DNA from: Aphodosoma sp044433285
GTDB lineage: Bacteria; Bacteroidota; Bacteroidia; Bacteroidales; Paludibacteraceae
Assembly: GCA_044433285.1 (NCBI GenBank)
Contig: JAWXTU010000086.1
Location: 1-9,426 of the forward strand
Length of the DNA stretch: 9,426 nucleotides
Reading direction: 5' to 3'
The notes under the pieces are model-generated. The model saw only the letters and a program-made list of their open reading frames with translations, was not told the origin of the DNA and did not search any database. Shown here one piece after another: positions 1-6,384 of this stretch (the stretch's first letter is position 1; every line of letters begins with the position of its first letter). Made by a program: the position numbers and the translations under genes.

Positions 1-36
1 GTAGAACTTAACGTTGTCGTCAATGTTTAAAATCAT
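1..36 (-). CDS. 5' end of an unidentified gene, cut by the window edge
   Basis: An ATG at 34-36 on the minus strand opens a frame that stays open to the window edge, giving the 12 residues MILNIDDNVKFY. A typical Bacteroides-type promoter lies just upstream (62-92), and the transcript start it predicts, near 55, leaves a leader of about 20 nt. The alternative ATG at 44-46 runs into a stop after eight codons. The fragment is too short to identify the product, and a chance open frame of this length is possible. The promoter is the main reason to call it a gene. Confidence 0.5.
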   Translation of the reverse strand, partial: MILNIDDNVKFY

Positions 37-61
37 AATTTATCATTTTAGTATTACGACA

Positions 62-92
62 CAAAGGTAGATAGTTCTTGTAAATACTACAA
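62..92 (-). promoter_or_regulatory. Bacteroides-type promoter for the gene cut at the left edge
   Basis: Read on the minus strand, TTG (90-92) is followed after exactly 20 nt by TACCTTTG (62-69). This fits the Bacteroidota primary sigma consensus of TTG near -33 and TAnnTTTG near -7. A palindrome, CTTGTA-N5-TACAAG (77-93), covers the -33 box and part of the spacer, which is a possible operator position. Confidence 0.6.
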
Positions 93-155
93 GACGGTAT
101 CGCGGAGACGCTTACATTTTTTTTCGCGATGCATGATTACACCTCAAAAGAGATC

Positions 156-196
156 AAAAAAAGCACTATCTCCGCTATAGAGATAGTGCTTTTTTT
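156..196. terminator. Bidirectional intrinsic terminator downstream of eno
   Basis: An 11-bp perfect stem (162-172 with 180-190) closes a 7-nt loop. It is flanked by an A-run on the left and a T-run on the right, so either strand reads as a stem followed by a U-tract. It lies about 50 nt beyond the eno stop codon and upstream of the promoter of the next minus-strand gene. Its likely job is to end the eno transcript. Confidence 0.85.
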
Positions 197-246
197 ATTT
201 AAAACTAAGTTAAAAATAACTCAGTATAATATTATGACAGTTGCTA

Positions 247-1533
247 TTACATAGAACCGTAACGAGCGTTTGCGCCCAATTCTTCTTCGATACGGATAAG
301 TTGGTTGTATTTAGCCATACGATCTGAACGAGACATAGAACCAGTTTTGATTTGACCAGAGTTAGTTGCTACTGCGATATCAGCGATAGTAGCATCTTCT
401 GTTTCACCTGAACGGTGAGAAGTAACTGAAGTATAACCAGCACGGTGAGCCATCTCGATAGCGTCTAGAGTTTCAGTCAAAGTACCGATTTGGTTAACTT
501 TGATAAGGATAGAGTTAGCGCAACCAGTGTCAATACCTCTTTTTAGGTACTCAACATTAGTTACAAACAAGTCATCACCTACTAATTGACATTTGTCACC
601 AATTGCATCAGTAAGCATTTTCCAGCCGTCCCAATCGTTTTCTGACATACCATCCTCGATAGAATCGATTGGGTATTTTTCAACTAGTTCTTGCAAATAA
701 GCTACTTGTTCAGCGCAGTTGCGTTTAGCACCGTTTTCGCCTTCGAATTTAGCATAATTGTAAACACCATTTTCACAGAACTCAGATGCAGCACAGTCCA
801 TAGCGATAGAAACATCACCACCATCTTCTTTGCGACCTGGTTTGTAACCAGCCAATTCGATAGCTTTGATGATAGATTCGATAGCATCTTCAGTACCATT
901 AAGAGTTGGAGCAAAACCACCCTCATCACCTACAGCAGTAGATAAATTACGATCGTGAAGTACATTTTTTAGGTTGTGGAACACCTCAGCACCCATACGA
1001 ACTGCCTCTTTAAGAGAAGAAGCACCAACTGGACGAATCATAAACTCTTGGAATGCGATAGGAGCATCAGAGTGAGAACCACCGTTGATAATGTTCATCA
1101 TTGGAACTGGCAATACTTTAGTGTTTGTTCCGCCAATATAGCGATATAGAGGCATACCAAGGAAATCAGCACCAGCTTTAGCTACCGCCAAAGATACACC
1201 CAAAATAGCGTTTGCACCGAGGTTAGATTTTGTTGATGTGCCATCTAATGCAAGCATCGCTCTATCAATAGCAACTTGCTCTAGTGTGCTCATACCAACA
1301 ATTGCCTCAGCAATTTTTTCGTTTACATTTGCAACAGCTTTTTGCACGCCTTTACCTAAGAAACGTGTTTTGTCGCCATCACGTAATTCAAGTGCTTCGT
1401 TTTCACCTGTTGATGCGCCACTTGGCACAGCAGCACGACCAAAAGCACCACTCTCTGTCATTACATCCACCTCTAGGGTTGGATTGCCACGTGAATCCAT
1501 GATTTCACGAGCATAAATTCTTGTAATTCTCAT
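247..1533 (-). CDS. eno: Enolase (phosphopyruvate hydratase)
   Basis: This cytoplasmic glycolytic enzyme interconverts 2-phosphoglycerate and phosphoenolpyruvate and needs Mg2+. At 428 residues it has the usual bacterial length. Visible landmarks are the mobile loop SGASTG (38-43), GGSHSDAPIAFQEF (151-164) with H154 and E163, VGDEGGFAP (201-209) with E204, the metal ligands D245, E293 (SIEDGM) and D320 (VGDD), the catalytic K345 (IKVNQ), SHRSGETED (372-380) and K396 (QIKTGS). The ATG start at 1533 gives the expected N-terminus MRITRIYAREIMDSRGNPT. The gene has its own promoter at 1573-1603, which predicts a leader of roughly 30 nt rich in A, and a strong terminator after it. It therefore looks monocistronic and separate from the ligase gene upstream. 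All catalytic residues are present and nothing is anomalous. Confidence 0.98.
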   Translation of the reverse strand: MRITRIYAREIMDSRGNPTLEVDVMTESGAFGRAAVPSGASTGENEALELRDGDKTRFLGKGVQKAVANVNEKIAEAIVGMSTLEQVAIDRAMLALDGTSTKSNLGANAILGVSLAVAKAGADFLGMPLYRYIGGTNTKVLPVPMMNIINGGSHSDAPIAFQEFMIRPVGASSLKEAVRMGAEVFHNLKNVLHDRNLSTAVGDEGGFAPTLNGTEDAIESIIKAIELAGYKPGRKEDGGDVSIAMDCAASEFCENGVYNYAKFEGENGAKRNCAEQVAYLQELVEKYPIDSIEDGMSENDWDGWKMLTDAIGDKCQLVGDDLFVTNVEYLKRGIDTGCANSILIKVNQIGTLTETLDAIEMAHRAGYTSVTSHRSGETEDATIADIAVATNSGQIKTGSMSRSDRMAKYNQLIRIEEELGANARYGSM

Positions 1534-1572
1534 TGTTTAATCTTTTGTATTTTATATTAAAAAAAACTTTTG

Positions 1573-1603
1573 CAAAGATAATAATTTTTCGGCAAATATG
1601 CAA
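1573..1603 (-). promoter_or_regulatory. eno promoter, Bacteroides type
   Basis: On the minus strand TTG (1601-1603) is separated by exactly 20 nt from TATCTTTG (1573-1580), a full match to TAnnTTTG. The spacing is the same as in the promoter at 62-92. The predicted transcript start is near 1566, about 30 nt before the eno start codon. The spacer lies almost wholly inside the left arm of the inverted repeat 1585-1630. Confidence 0.7.
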
Positions 1604-1630
1604 TAGTTCAAATGCATATTTGCCGAAAAA
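1585..1630. terminator. 17-bp inverted repeat between the acyl-CoA ligase gene and eno; possible terminator
   Basis: Positions 1585-1601 and 1614-1630 are exact reverse complements (TTTTTCGGCAAATATGC and its complement) around a 12-nt loop. It begins 5 nt after the ligase stop codon on the minus strand, the normal place for a terminator. However, the stem is flanked by T before and A after, the reverse of a canonical U-tract terminator, and only a weak TTATTAT follows it. It overlaps the eno promoter, so an operator or attenuating role is also possible. Confidence 0.5.
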
Positions 1631-1635
1631 ATCTC

Positions 1636-3468
1636 TTAATAATGATATCCACCTGGCGATTGCACAGTTTCATACATTTCATCTATCAATGTAGCGTAGT
1701 TTTGCAAAATAATTGCTCGACGCAATTTTAGTGTTGAAGTTAGCTCTCCCGCCTCGATAGTAAATGCTGGATTAATCAATCTAAATTTCTTAATTTTCTC
1801 ATAGCTAGCCATATCCACCTGTCCTTTGGCAATTATCTCTTCGTAGAATTTAACTACATCTGGGTTAGTCATCAACTCGCGAATATTATCATATTTTAGC
1901 CCTTTTTCATCAGCAATATTCTTTACAGTTTCGAGGTTTGGAGCTACAATTGCGGTTACATAATTGCGGTTGTTGCCAATAACTGCAATCTGCTCAATAT
2001 GGCGGTCAGCACCTAATATTGTCTCTATCTGCTGAGGTGCAATATATTTACCATTTGAAGTTTTAAAGAGGTCCTTCAAGCGTTCTGACATATATAATTG
2101 ATCTCCCTCCAATTTACCTTTATCACCTGTATGAAACCAACCATCTTTCAATGCTTCTGCTGTTGCCTCAGGCTTGTTATAATACCCAACAAACACGGTT
2201 TTACCCTTAACCAAAATCTCATCCTCATCACTAATCTTCACCTGCACATCTGGCATCACCTTACCAACCGACCCAATACGATAATTTTCGTAATCGAAAC
2301 AAGAGACAGTAGCAGTAGTCTCAGTAAGTCCATAACCATATTTCACAGGAATACCCATACTAAGGAAGAACATAAGCAATTTATCATCTAGCGCAGCACC
2401 TGCCACTGGAAATAGGCGACCTTTTTCTATACCGATAACCTTTTTCAAGGTAGAGAAGATGGCACGATCTGCAAATTTGTATCTTAGATACAACCCTAGA
2501 GGCGCACGACGATTTACACGGCGGTAGTCGATATTATACTCTTTACCCACAGCCAAAGCCCAAGTAACAAGACCTTTTTTCATCGGAGAGAAAGTAGCAA
2601 TTTTTTCTTGTACACCTGCTCCAATTTTTTCCCAGAAACGAGGTACAGAGCACATCAATGTTGGGCGCACCTCTTTGATTATTTTCTGTATCTCCACTGG
2701 GTGTTGATTGAGATATACGGTTACATCTTCATAAAAACAGAAGTATACCCATGCACGCTCAAAAATGTGAGTCATAGGCAAAAATGCAAGCGATCTATCT
2801 CTTTTATTTACCTTATATAGAGCTATATCGTGTATACGCATAGCCTCTAAAAGTGCTGTATGTAGCAACATCACACCCTTTGGTTCGCCAGTTGTACCCG
2901 AAGTGTACATAATCACAGCCAAATCCTCATCTTTTGCCGCTTCTGTACGTTTTTTTACCTCTTTTTCAAATTTAGCATCTGCATCTAAATTCATAAAATT
3001 GCCAAAGAGATAAACATTCTCCTCACCGCGCAAATCCACAGAATCATCAAAGACAACAATATTTTTTAATACTCCGCAGTTCTTACGTGCCTCGATAGCT
3101 TTATCGTATTGTTCTTGTTCGCCCACAAACAAAAGTTGCAATTGCGCATCATTTACAATATACTCAATTTGACCCACCGACGAAGTGGCATAAATTGGCA
3201 CTGATACTACTCTATTGGCAAAATTAGCAAAATCAGCAATCAGACCTTGTGGCATATTTTGCGCACAGATACCTACATTGTCTTGCTCAGATATACCCAA
3301 CGAGGCAATTGCACGAGCCACAAGAGATACTCGTTCGTAAAATTCGCTCCATGAAATATCTATCCATTTTGACAAGGAGTTGTCGCGATAAGCTATCGCT
3401 GTTTTTTTACCATTTTTCTTTGCCTTATAGGCTGGGAATTTGGCAAAATGCACTGATTCAATTTTCAT
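1636..3468 (-). CDS. Long-chain acyl-CoA ligase (AMP-forming, FAA1 type)
   Basis: This is an ANL-superfamily adenylating enzyme that should activate fatty acids with ATP and CoA for lipid synthesis or degradation. Motifs in order are the P-loop YTSGTTGEPKG (188-198), the substrate and adenylate motif YGYGLTETTA (377-386), WFHTGDKG (444-451), the hinge region SERLKDLFKTSNGKYIAPQ (461-479), and the catalytic lysine of the C-terminal subdomain, probably K581 in LTSTLKLRR. At 610 residues it matches FAA1-type long-chain ligases (COG1022), which are longer than acetyl-CoA synthetase-type paralogues in this region. No signal peptide is seen, and the enzyme probably works at the inner face of the membrane. 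Its ATG overlaps the rnc stop codon in an ATGA arrangement, so translation is probably coupled to rnc. Chain-length specificity cannot be read from the sequence. Confidence 0.93.
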   Translation of the reverse strand: MKIESVHFAKFPAYKAKKNGKKTAIAYRDNSLSKWIDISWSEFYERVSLVARAIASLGISEQDNVGICAQNMPQGLIADFANFANRVVSVPIYATSSVGQIEYIVNDAQLQLLFVGEQEQYDKAIEARKNCGVLKNIVVFDDSVDLRGEENVYLFGNFMNLDADAKFEKEVKKRTEAAKDEDLAVIMYTSGTTGEPKGVMLLHTALLEAMRIHDIALYKVNKRDRSLAFLPMTHIFERAWVYFCFYEDVTVYLNQHPVEIQKIIKEVRPTLMCSVPRFWEKIGAGVQEKIATFSPMKKGLVTWALAVGKEYNIDYRRVNRRAPLGLYLRYKFADRAIFSTLKKVIGIEKGRLFPVAGAALDDKLLMFFLSMGIPVKYGYGLTETTATVSCFDYENYRIGSVGKVMPDVQVKISDEDEILVKGKTVFVGYYNKPEATAEALKDGWFHTGDKGKLEGDQLYMSERLKDLFKTSNGKYIAPQQIETILGADRHIEQIAVIGNNRNYVTAIVAPNLETVKNIADEKGLKYDNIRELMTNPDVVKFYEEIIAKGQVDMASYEKIKKFRLINPAFTIEAGELTSTLKLRRAIILQNYATLIDEMYETVQSPGGYHY

Positions 3469-4205
3469 ACTTTTTCTTTTTTAAATTTATAATTACTACT
3501 ATTAAATGCGTGAAGTGCCTGTTTCGCAGCTGCCTGCTCGGCTTCGCGTTTGTTACTCCCCACACCATTACCCATCTGTTTATCATCTACAATCACCTTT
3601 ACCTGAAATTTCATCTTATTACCCGGCATTCTCTCTTCCGACAATAGTTCATACGAATGAGTCAAGCCTCGATGTTGACAATATTCCAATAACTGCGATT
3701 TATAATTTTTATCTTTCCTCTGAAGTTTTGCCTCATTTACATATTCCGAGAATACACGCTTCACAAATTCGTATGCCGATTGATACCCTTTATCTATGTA
3801 AATAGCCCCAACAAGAGCCTCAAAAGCGTTGCCCAAAACATTAACATTTGCCCCTGATAGTCTTACATTAAGATAATTCTCGAGATGCAACTCTTTGCCC
3901 AAACTGTTTAGGGTACTGCGTTTTATCAATAGCGAACGGAGGCTCGATAAAAAGCCCTCGCGTTTGTCGGTATATTTTTCGTATAGCATATGGGTGATAA
4001 TCGCCTCTAATATCGCATCACCCAAAAATTCTAACCGCTCGTTGTTCGCCACTGCGCCCAATTTACGGCGATTTCTCTCGCTGCTTAATACAAATGCTAA
4101 GTCGTAAATAGCTATATCATTCACCTCAAAACCCAACAACGAATAGTATTTCGAACGAGGTTTGAAGAGATACTTTATATTTTTTATTTTTTCTACTATG
4201 TTCAT
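3465..4205 (-). CDS. rnc: Ribonuclease III
   Basis: This double-strand-specific endoribonuclease processes rRNA precursors and structured mRNAs. The catalytic domain carries the signature NNERLEFLGDAIL (54-66), with E56, E59 and D63 as metal-binding positions. The second acidic cluster reads GNAFEALVGAIYID (125-138), with E129 intact but N126 where the E. coli enzyme has an aspartate. I recall Asn here as common in Bacteroidota homologues, so it is probably a lineage trait rather than a defect. A double-stranded-RNA-binding domain follows at about 168-236, ending in GSNKREAEQAAAKQAL. The length of 246 residues is normal, with a short N-terminal extension. The gene lies 124 nt after rnhB and overlaps the ligase gene by 4 nt. 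It is not next to acpP-fabF, its usual Bacteroidota neighbours as I recall them. Two intergenic palindromes lie upstream. Confidence 0.96.
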   Translation of the reverse strand: MNIVEKIKNIKYLFKPRSKYYSLLGFEVNDIAIYDLAFVLSSERNRRKLGAVANNERLEFLGDAILEAIITHMLYEKYTDKREGFLSSLRSLLIKRSTLNSLGKELHLENYLNVRLSGANVNVLGNAFEALVGAIYIDKGYQSAYEFVKRVFSEYVNEAKLQRKDKNYKSQLLEYCQHRGLTHSYELLSEERMPGNKMKFQVKVIVDDKQMGNGVGSNKREAEQAAAKQALHAFNSSNYKFKKEKV

Positions 4206-4214
4206 TCTTTTATC

Positions 4215-4254
4215 TATAGGGGTCTTCTATAAGGGGACTTCTAAAAACTCCCCG
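4215..4254. repeat. Intergenic palindrome, copy A (rnc leader), with duplicated left arm
   Basis: GGGGACTT (4233-4240) pairs with AACTCCCC (4246-4253) with one mismatch. The left arm is tandemly duplicated: TATAGGGGTCTTCT is followed at once by TATAAGGGGACTTCT. The element ends 10 nt upstream of the rnc start codon. It resembles the elements near 4290, 5995, 6335, 6930 and 7525. Confidence 0.6.
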
Positions 4255-4274
4255 AATAAAAATTAAAATAACAA

Positions 4275-4306
4275 TATAGGAAAGCAATTTTTGAAAACTC
4301 CCTATA
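4275..4306. repeat. Intergenic palindrome, copy B (between rnhB and rnc)
   Basis: TATAGG (4275-4280) and CCTATA (4301-4306) are perfect inverted arms around an A/T-rich centre that ends in AAAACTCCCTATA. It lies 24 nt beyond the rnhB stop codon in the direction of transcription. No U-tract follows, so it is not a convincing terminator. It is grouped with copy A by its C-run followed by TATA. Confidence 0.45.
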
Positions 4307-4329
4307 CAAATAATCCAGAAAGCGCCACC

Positions 4330-4953
4330 CTACCACAAAGTAAGTTGTTTTTCTGGAAGCAATCTAAAAGTTGTACGATGATACGGTGTAGCACCAAATT
4401 GGGCAATCGCTGCGCGATGTTGTGCTGTTGGATAACCTTTATTTCTATCCCACGCATACTGCGGAAATTCGTTGTGCAGGCGCATCATATACTCATCTCT
4501 ATGAGTTTTTGCGAGCACAGATGCCGCTGCAATCGATAGATATTTACCATCACCTTTTACCACAGTTTGATGCTCAATCTTCTTATATGGCTTAAATCTG
4601 TTACCATCTATGATAATATGCTCAATCGGCTGTAATCCTCTCTTTTTTAGCTGCTTTTCCACCTTTTCAATTGCTCTGTGCATTGCCAAAATCGAGGCAT
4701 TGAGAATATTTATCTCATCTATCTCTGCAATGGTTGTAACTCCTACAGCCCACGCCAAAGCCTCTTTCTCTATCACGCCCCTCAATTCATTGCGTTGTCT
4801 CTCGGTGAGTTGTTTGCTATCGTTCAGCATCTCACACTTAAAATCATCTGGCAAAATCACCGCTGCTGCGTATACATCGCCCGACAAACAGCCACGACCA
4901 GCCTCGTCGCACCCGACCTCTACTACATCTGATTTTAAATAGGGCAGCAACAT
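4330..4953 (-). CDS. rnhB: Ribonuclease HII
   Basis: This enzyme cleaves the RNA strand of RNA-DNA hybrids and nicks at single ribonucleotides misincorporated in DNA. Type 2 RNase H motifs appear in order: CDEAGRGCLSG (15-25) with D16 and E17, LNDSKQLTE (43-51), IIIDGN (113-118) with D116, KGDGKYLSIAAASVLAKTHRD (133-153) with D153, and the C-terminal RNKGYPTAQHRAAI (170-183). The four acidic residues of the DEDD active site are all present. The length of 207 residues is typical. The ATG at 4953 follows the stop codon of the glutaminyl cyclase gene by 11 nt, so the two are almost certainly co-transcribed. The leader has no Shine-Dalgarno sequence but contains AACCCATAAAAA, the same motif that precedes the cyclase start. 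Confidence 0.97.
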   Translation of the reverse strand: MLLPYLKSDVVEVGCDEAGRGCLSGDVYAAAVILPDDFKCEMLNDSKQLTERQRNELRGVIEKEALAWAVGVTTIAEIDEINILNASILAMHRAIEKVEKQLKKRGLQPIEHIIIDGNRFKPYKKIEHQTVVKGDGKYLSIAAASVLAKTHRDEYMMRLHNEFPQYAWDRNKGYPTAQHRAAIAQFGATPYHRTTFRLLPEKQLTLW

Positions 4954-4961
4954 AATTCTGA

Positions 4962-4975
4962 TTTTTATGGGTTAT
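4962..4975 (-). repeat. Shared leader motif ATAACCCATAAAAA, copy upstream of rnhB
   Basis: On the minus strand ATAACCCATAAAAA ends 8 nt before the rnhB ATG. It spans the end of the upstream cyclase gene, so its CCATAA is that gene's last proline codon and stop. An identical 14-mer lies at 5962-5975, exactly 1,000 nt away, 7 nt before the cyclase start codon. A-rich sequence just upstream of ATG is characteristic of Bacteroidota translation starts. Confidence 0.5.
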
Positions 4976-5954
4976 AAATTAAGTTAACCAAAACCGTACC
5001 AACCTTACCAAGCATATTTTTATCAATCGATTGAATATCATCATTGTGGGTATGCCAAAAATCGCCAAAACCAGACTCAGTATTAGGGTCGTAATGTATT
5101 ATATCAATGCACGGAGTGCCATTATACTCATTCACAGGCACGTGGTCGTCGGTTACCGCTCCGCCTCTCTTATTGACAAATATATCCGAGTAGCCCAATT
5201 CGGCAGCCCTATTCCACACCTTATCCACCAACCACGAGGCGTATCTATCTGAGAAATATTCGCGATAAAAAACTGCATCTGATGCCCCCACCATATCTAG
5301 TAATATAGCATATTGCGCCTGATAACCACGTATATGTGGAGATTTAGCCCAATATTTAGAGCCTAAACACCAACCACCGTCGTCGCTTCGTGAGTCCACC
5401 CACTCTGGTGCGCCCCAATCCTCCAAATCAAATAGGATAATATCAATGCCTATATTTTGTGGATTATTATTGAGCAGACGAGCAATCTCCATAAGCACCC
5501 CGACACCACTTGCGCCATCGTTGGCACCAATAATAGGGGTACGGTGCGACGCTGCGTTTGGGTCGTGATCGGCATATGGGCGCGAATCCCAGTGCGCACA
5601 GAGCATAATGCGGTTTTGCGATTGAGCATTATATTGAGCAATCACATTACGAATTGGCATTTTTCTGCCATCGTACAGAGTGCCTGTTGCCTCTTGCACA
5701 ATAACGCTATCAGCACCATTTGCATTAAAAAAGTTTACGAAATATTCAAGACATTGGGCATGCGCCTCTGAGGCAGGCACACGTGCGCCGAAGTTACATT
5801 GCTCCTCTACGTATGAGAATGCGCTATCGGCTGAAAATGAGGGGATATTGAGAGATTTTGTCTCAGATTTTTGCGATTGAGTCGCTGTTGACTTGCTAGT
5901 GCAAGCCACTAAAATAATTAAAAAACAGATTGGTATTAAAATTCTTTTTACCAT
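4965..5954 (-). CDS. Glutaminyl-peptide cyclotransferase-like lipoprotein (M28 fold, type II glutaminyl cyclase)
   Basis: This is predicted to convert N-terminal Gln of exported proteins to pyroglutamate. It starts with a lipoprotein signal peptide: basic MVKR, a hydrophobic stretch 5-17, and lipobox LVAC with C18. The zinc-dependent domain shows HWDSRPYAD (121-129), GANDGASG (143-150) with D146, FDLEDWG (175-181) with E178 and D179, LLDMVG (218-223) with D220, TDDHVP (268-273) with D270, and FWHTHND (299-305) with W300 and H301. By alignment from memory, these match the human glutaminyl cyclase zinc ligands (D146, D179 in place of the second Glu, H301) and its catalytic E201, D248, D305 and W329. 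That favours a cyclase over an M28 aminopeptidase. Many exported Bacteroidota proteins begin with Gln after signal peptidase I cleavage, which would supply substrates. The gene is 11 nt upstream of rnhB. Confidence 0.87.
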   Translation of the reverse strand: MVKRILIPICFLIILVACTSKSTATQSQKSETKSLNIPSFSADSAFSYVEEQCNFGARVPASEAHAQCLEYFVNFFNANGADSVIVQEATGTLYDGRKMPIRNVIAQYNAQSQNRIMLCAHWDSRPYADHDPNAASHRTPIIGANDGASGVGVLMEIARLLNNNPQNIGIDIILFDLEDWGAPEWVDSRSDDGGWCLGSKYWAKSPHIRGYQAQYAILLDMVGASDAVFYREYFSDRYASWLVDKVWNRAAELGYSDIFVNKRGGAVTDDHVPVNEYNGTPCIDIIHYDPNTESGFGDFWHTHNDDIQSIDKNMLGKVGTVLVNLIYNP

Positions 5955-5961
5955 TAATCGC

Positions 5962-5975
5962 TTTTTATGGGTTAT
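5962..5975 (-). repeat. Shared leader motif ATAACCCATAAAAA, copy upstream of the glutaminyl cyclase gene
   Basis: The motif is identical to the 14-mer at 4962-4975. It continues here as ATAAAAAGCGAT directly before the start codon. That 12-mer also occurs in the leader of the thioesterase gene at 7984-7995 on the other strand. Confidence 0.5.
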
Positions 5976-5985
5976 CGATGGAGTA

Positions 5986-6003
5986 GGTAGTTTTACAACT
6001 ACC
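5986..6003. repeat. Intergenic palindrome, copy C (glutaminyl cyclase leader)
   Basis: GGTAGTT (5986-5992) and AACTACC (5997-6003) form a perfect 7-bp stem with a 4-nt loop, and the C-run continues as CCCCCTAA. The stem lies 31 nt upstream of the cyclase start codon and 13 nt beyond the stop codon of the Dabb gene. No U-tract follows on the minus strand. Confidence 0.6.
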
Positions 6004-6016
6004 CCCTAACTACAAA

Positions 6017-6307
6017 TTAAATTTCAGAATCGATAGTTATTGCATTTTGCATCACACCTTGCAAATATTTTTTTACGATATTACAGTGATAAGGATCGGC
6101 TTGATATTCATCAAGTTTCGCCCAATTTTCCACTACAACATCAAGCATCACATCATACGAACGCTCAGAGCGCAAAGCATCTACCAACACATTCACCTCC
6201 AATGCAGTAGGCACCTTACCCACCATCGACATCAATATTCTCTTTGTCTCACTCATAGTTGCTGCAGTAGCATCTATCAGTTTAATACATACAATATGCC
6301 TAACCAT
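6017..6307 (-). CDS. Dabb-domain (stress-responsive A/B barrel) protein
   Basis: This is a small cytoplasmic protein of 96 residues that fills a single dimeric alpha+beta barrel domain. Supporting features are the N-terminal strand VRHIVCIKL (2-10), SYDVMLDV (50-57) and the C-terminal LDEYQADPYH (65-74) followed by a helix, all typical of the family. Dabb proteins are known as stress-induced proteins of unclear role and, in some lineages, as ferredoxin-like barrel enzymes. Nothing in the sequence points to a particular substrate. It has no signal peptide. The gene sits between the gamma-carbonic anhydrase-like gene and the glutaminyl cyclase gene, on the same strand, with gaps of about 60-80 nt that each hold a short palindrome. 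A shared transcript is likely but not proven. Confidence 0.87.
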   Translation of the reverse strand: MVRHIVCIKLIDATAATMSETKRILMSMVGKVPTALEVNVLVDALRSERSYDVMLDVVVENWAKLDEYQADPYHCNIVKKYLQGVMQNAITIDSEI

Positions 6308-6323
6308 AATCTATATTATAATT

Positions 6324-6343
6324 GGAGAAATCTAAAAAGCTCC
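6324..6343. repeat. Intergenic palindrome, copy D (Dabb gene leader)
   Basis: GGAG (6324-6327) pairs with CTCC (6340-6343) around an A-rich centre. The stretch TCTAAAAAGCTCCCCCC resembles copy A (TTCTAAAAACTCCCC), which is why it is placed in the same family. It lies 16 nt upstream of the Dabb start codon. Confidence 0.5.
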
Positions 6344-6384
6344 CCCCTATTTAAAAATTACCTTAAATTATTATCTTATCTCGC

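Noticed and set aside
691..945. Plus-strand open frame opposite eno, and similar frames opposite the ligase, rnc, rnhB and the cyclase genes
   Set aside because: These are antisense shadows of strongly conserved genes. Their translations are low-complexity or lack any recognisable domain, and none has a promoter or leader of its own.
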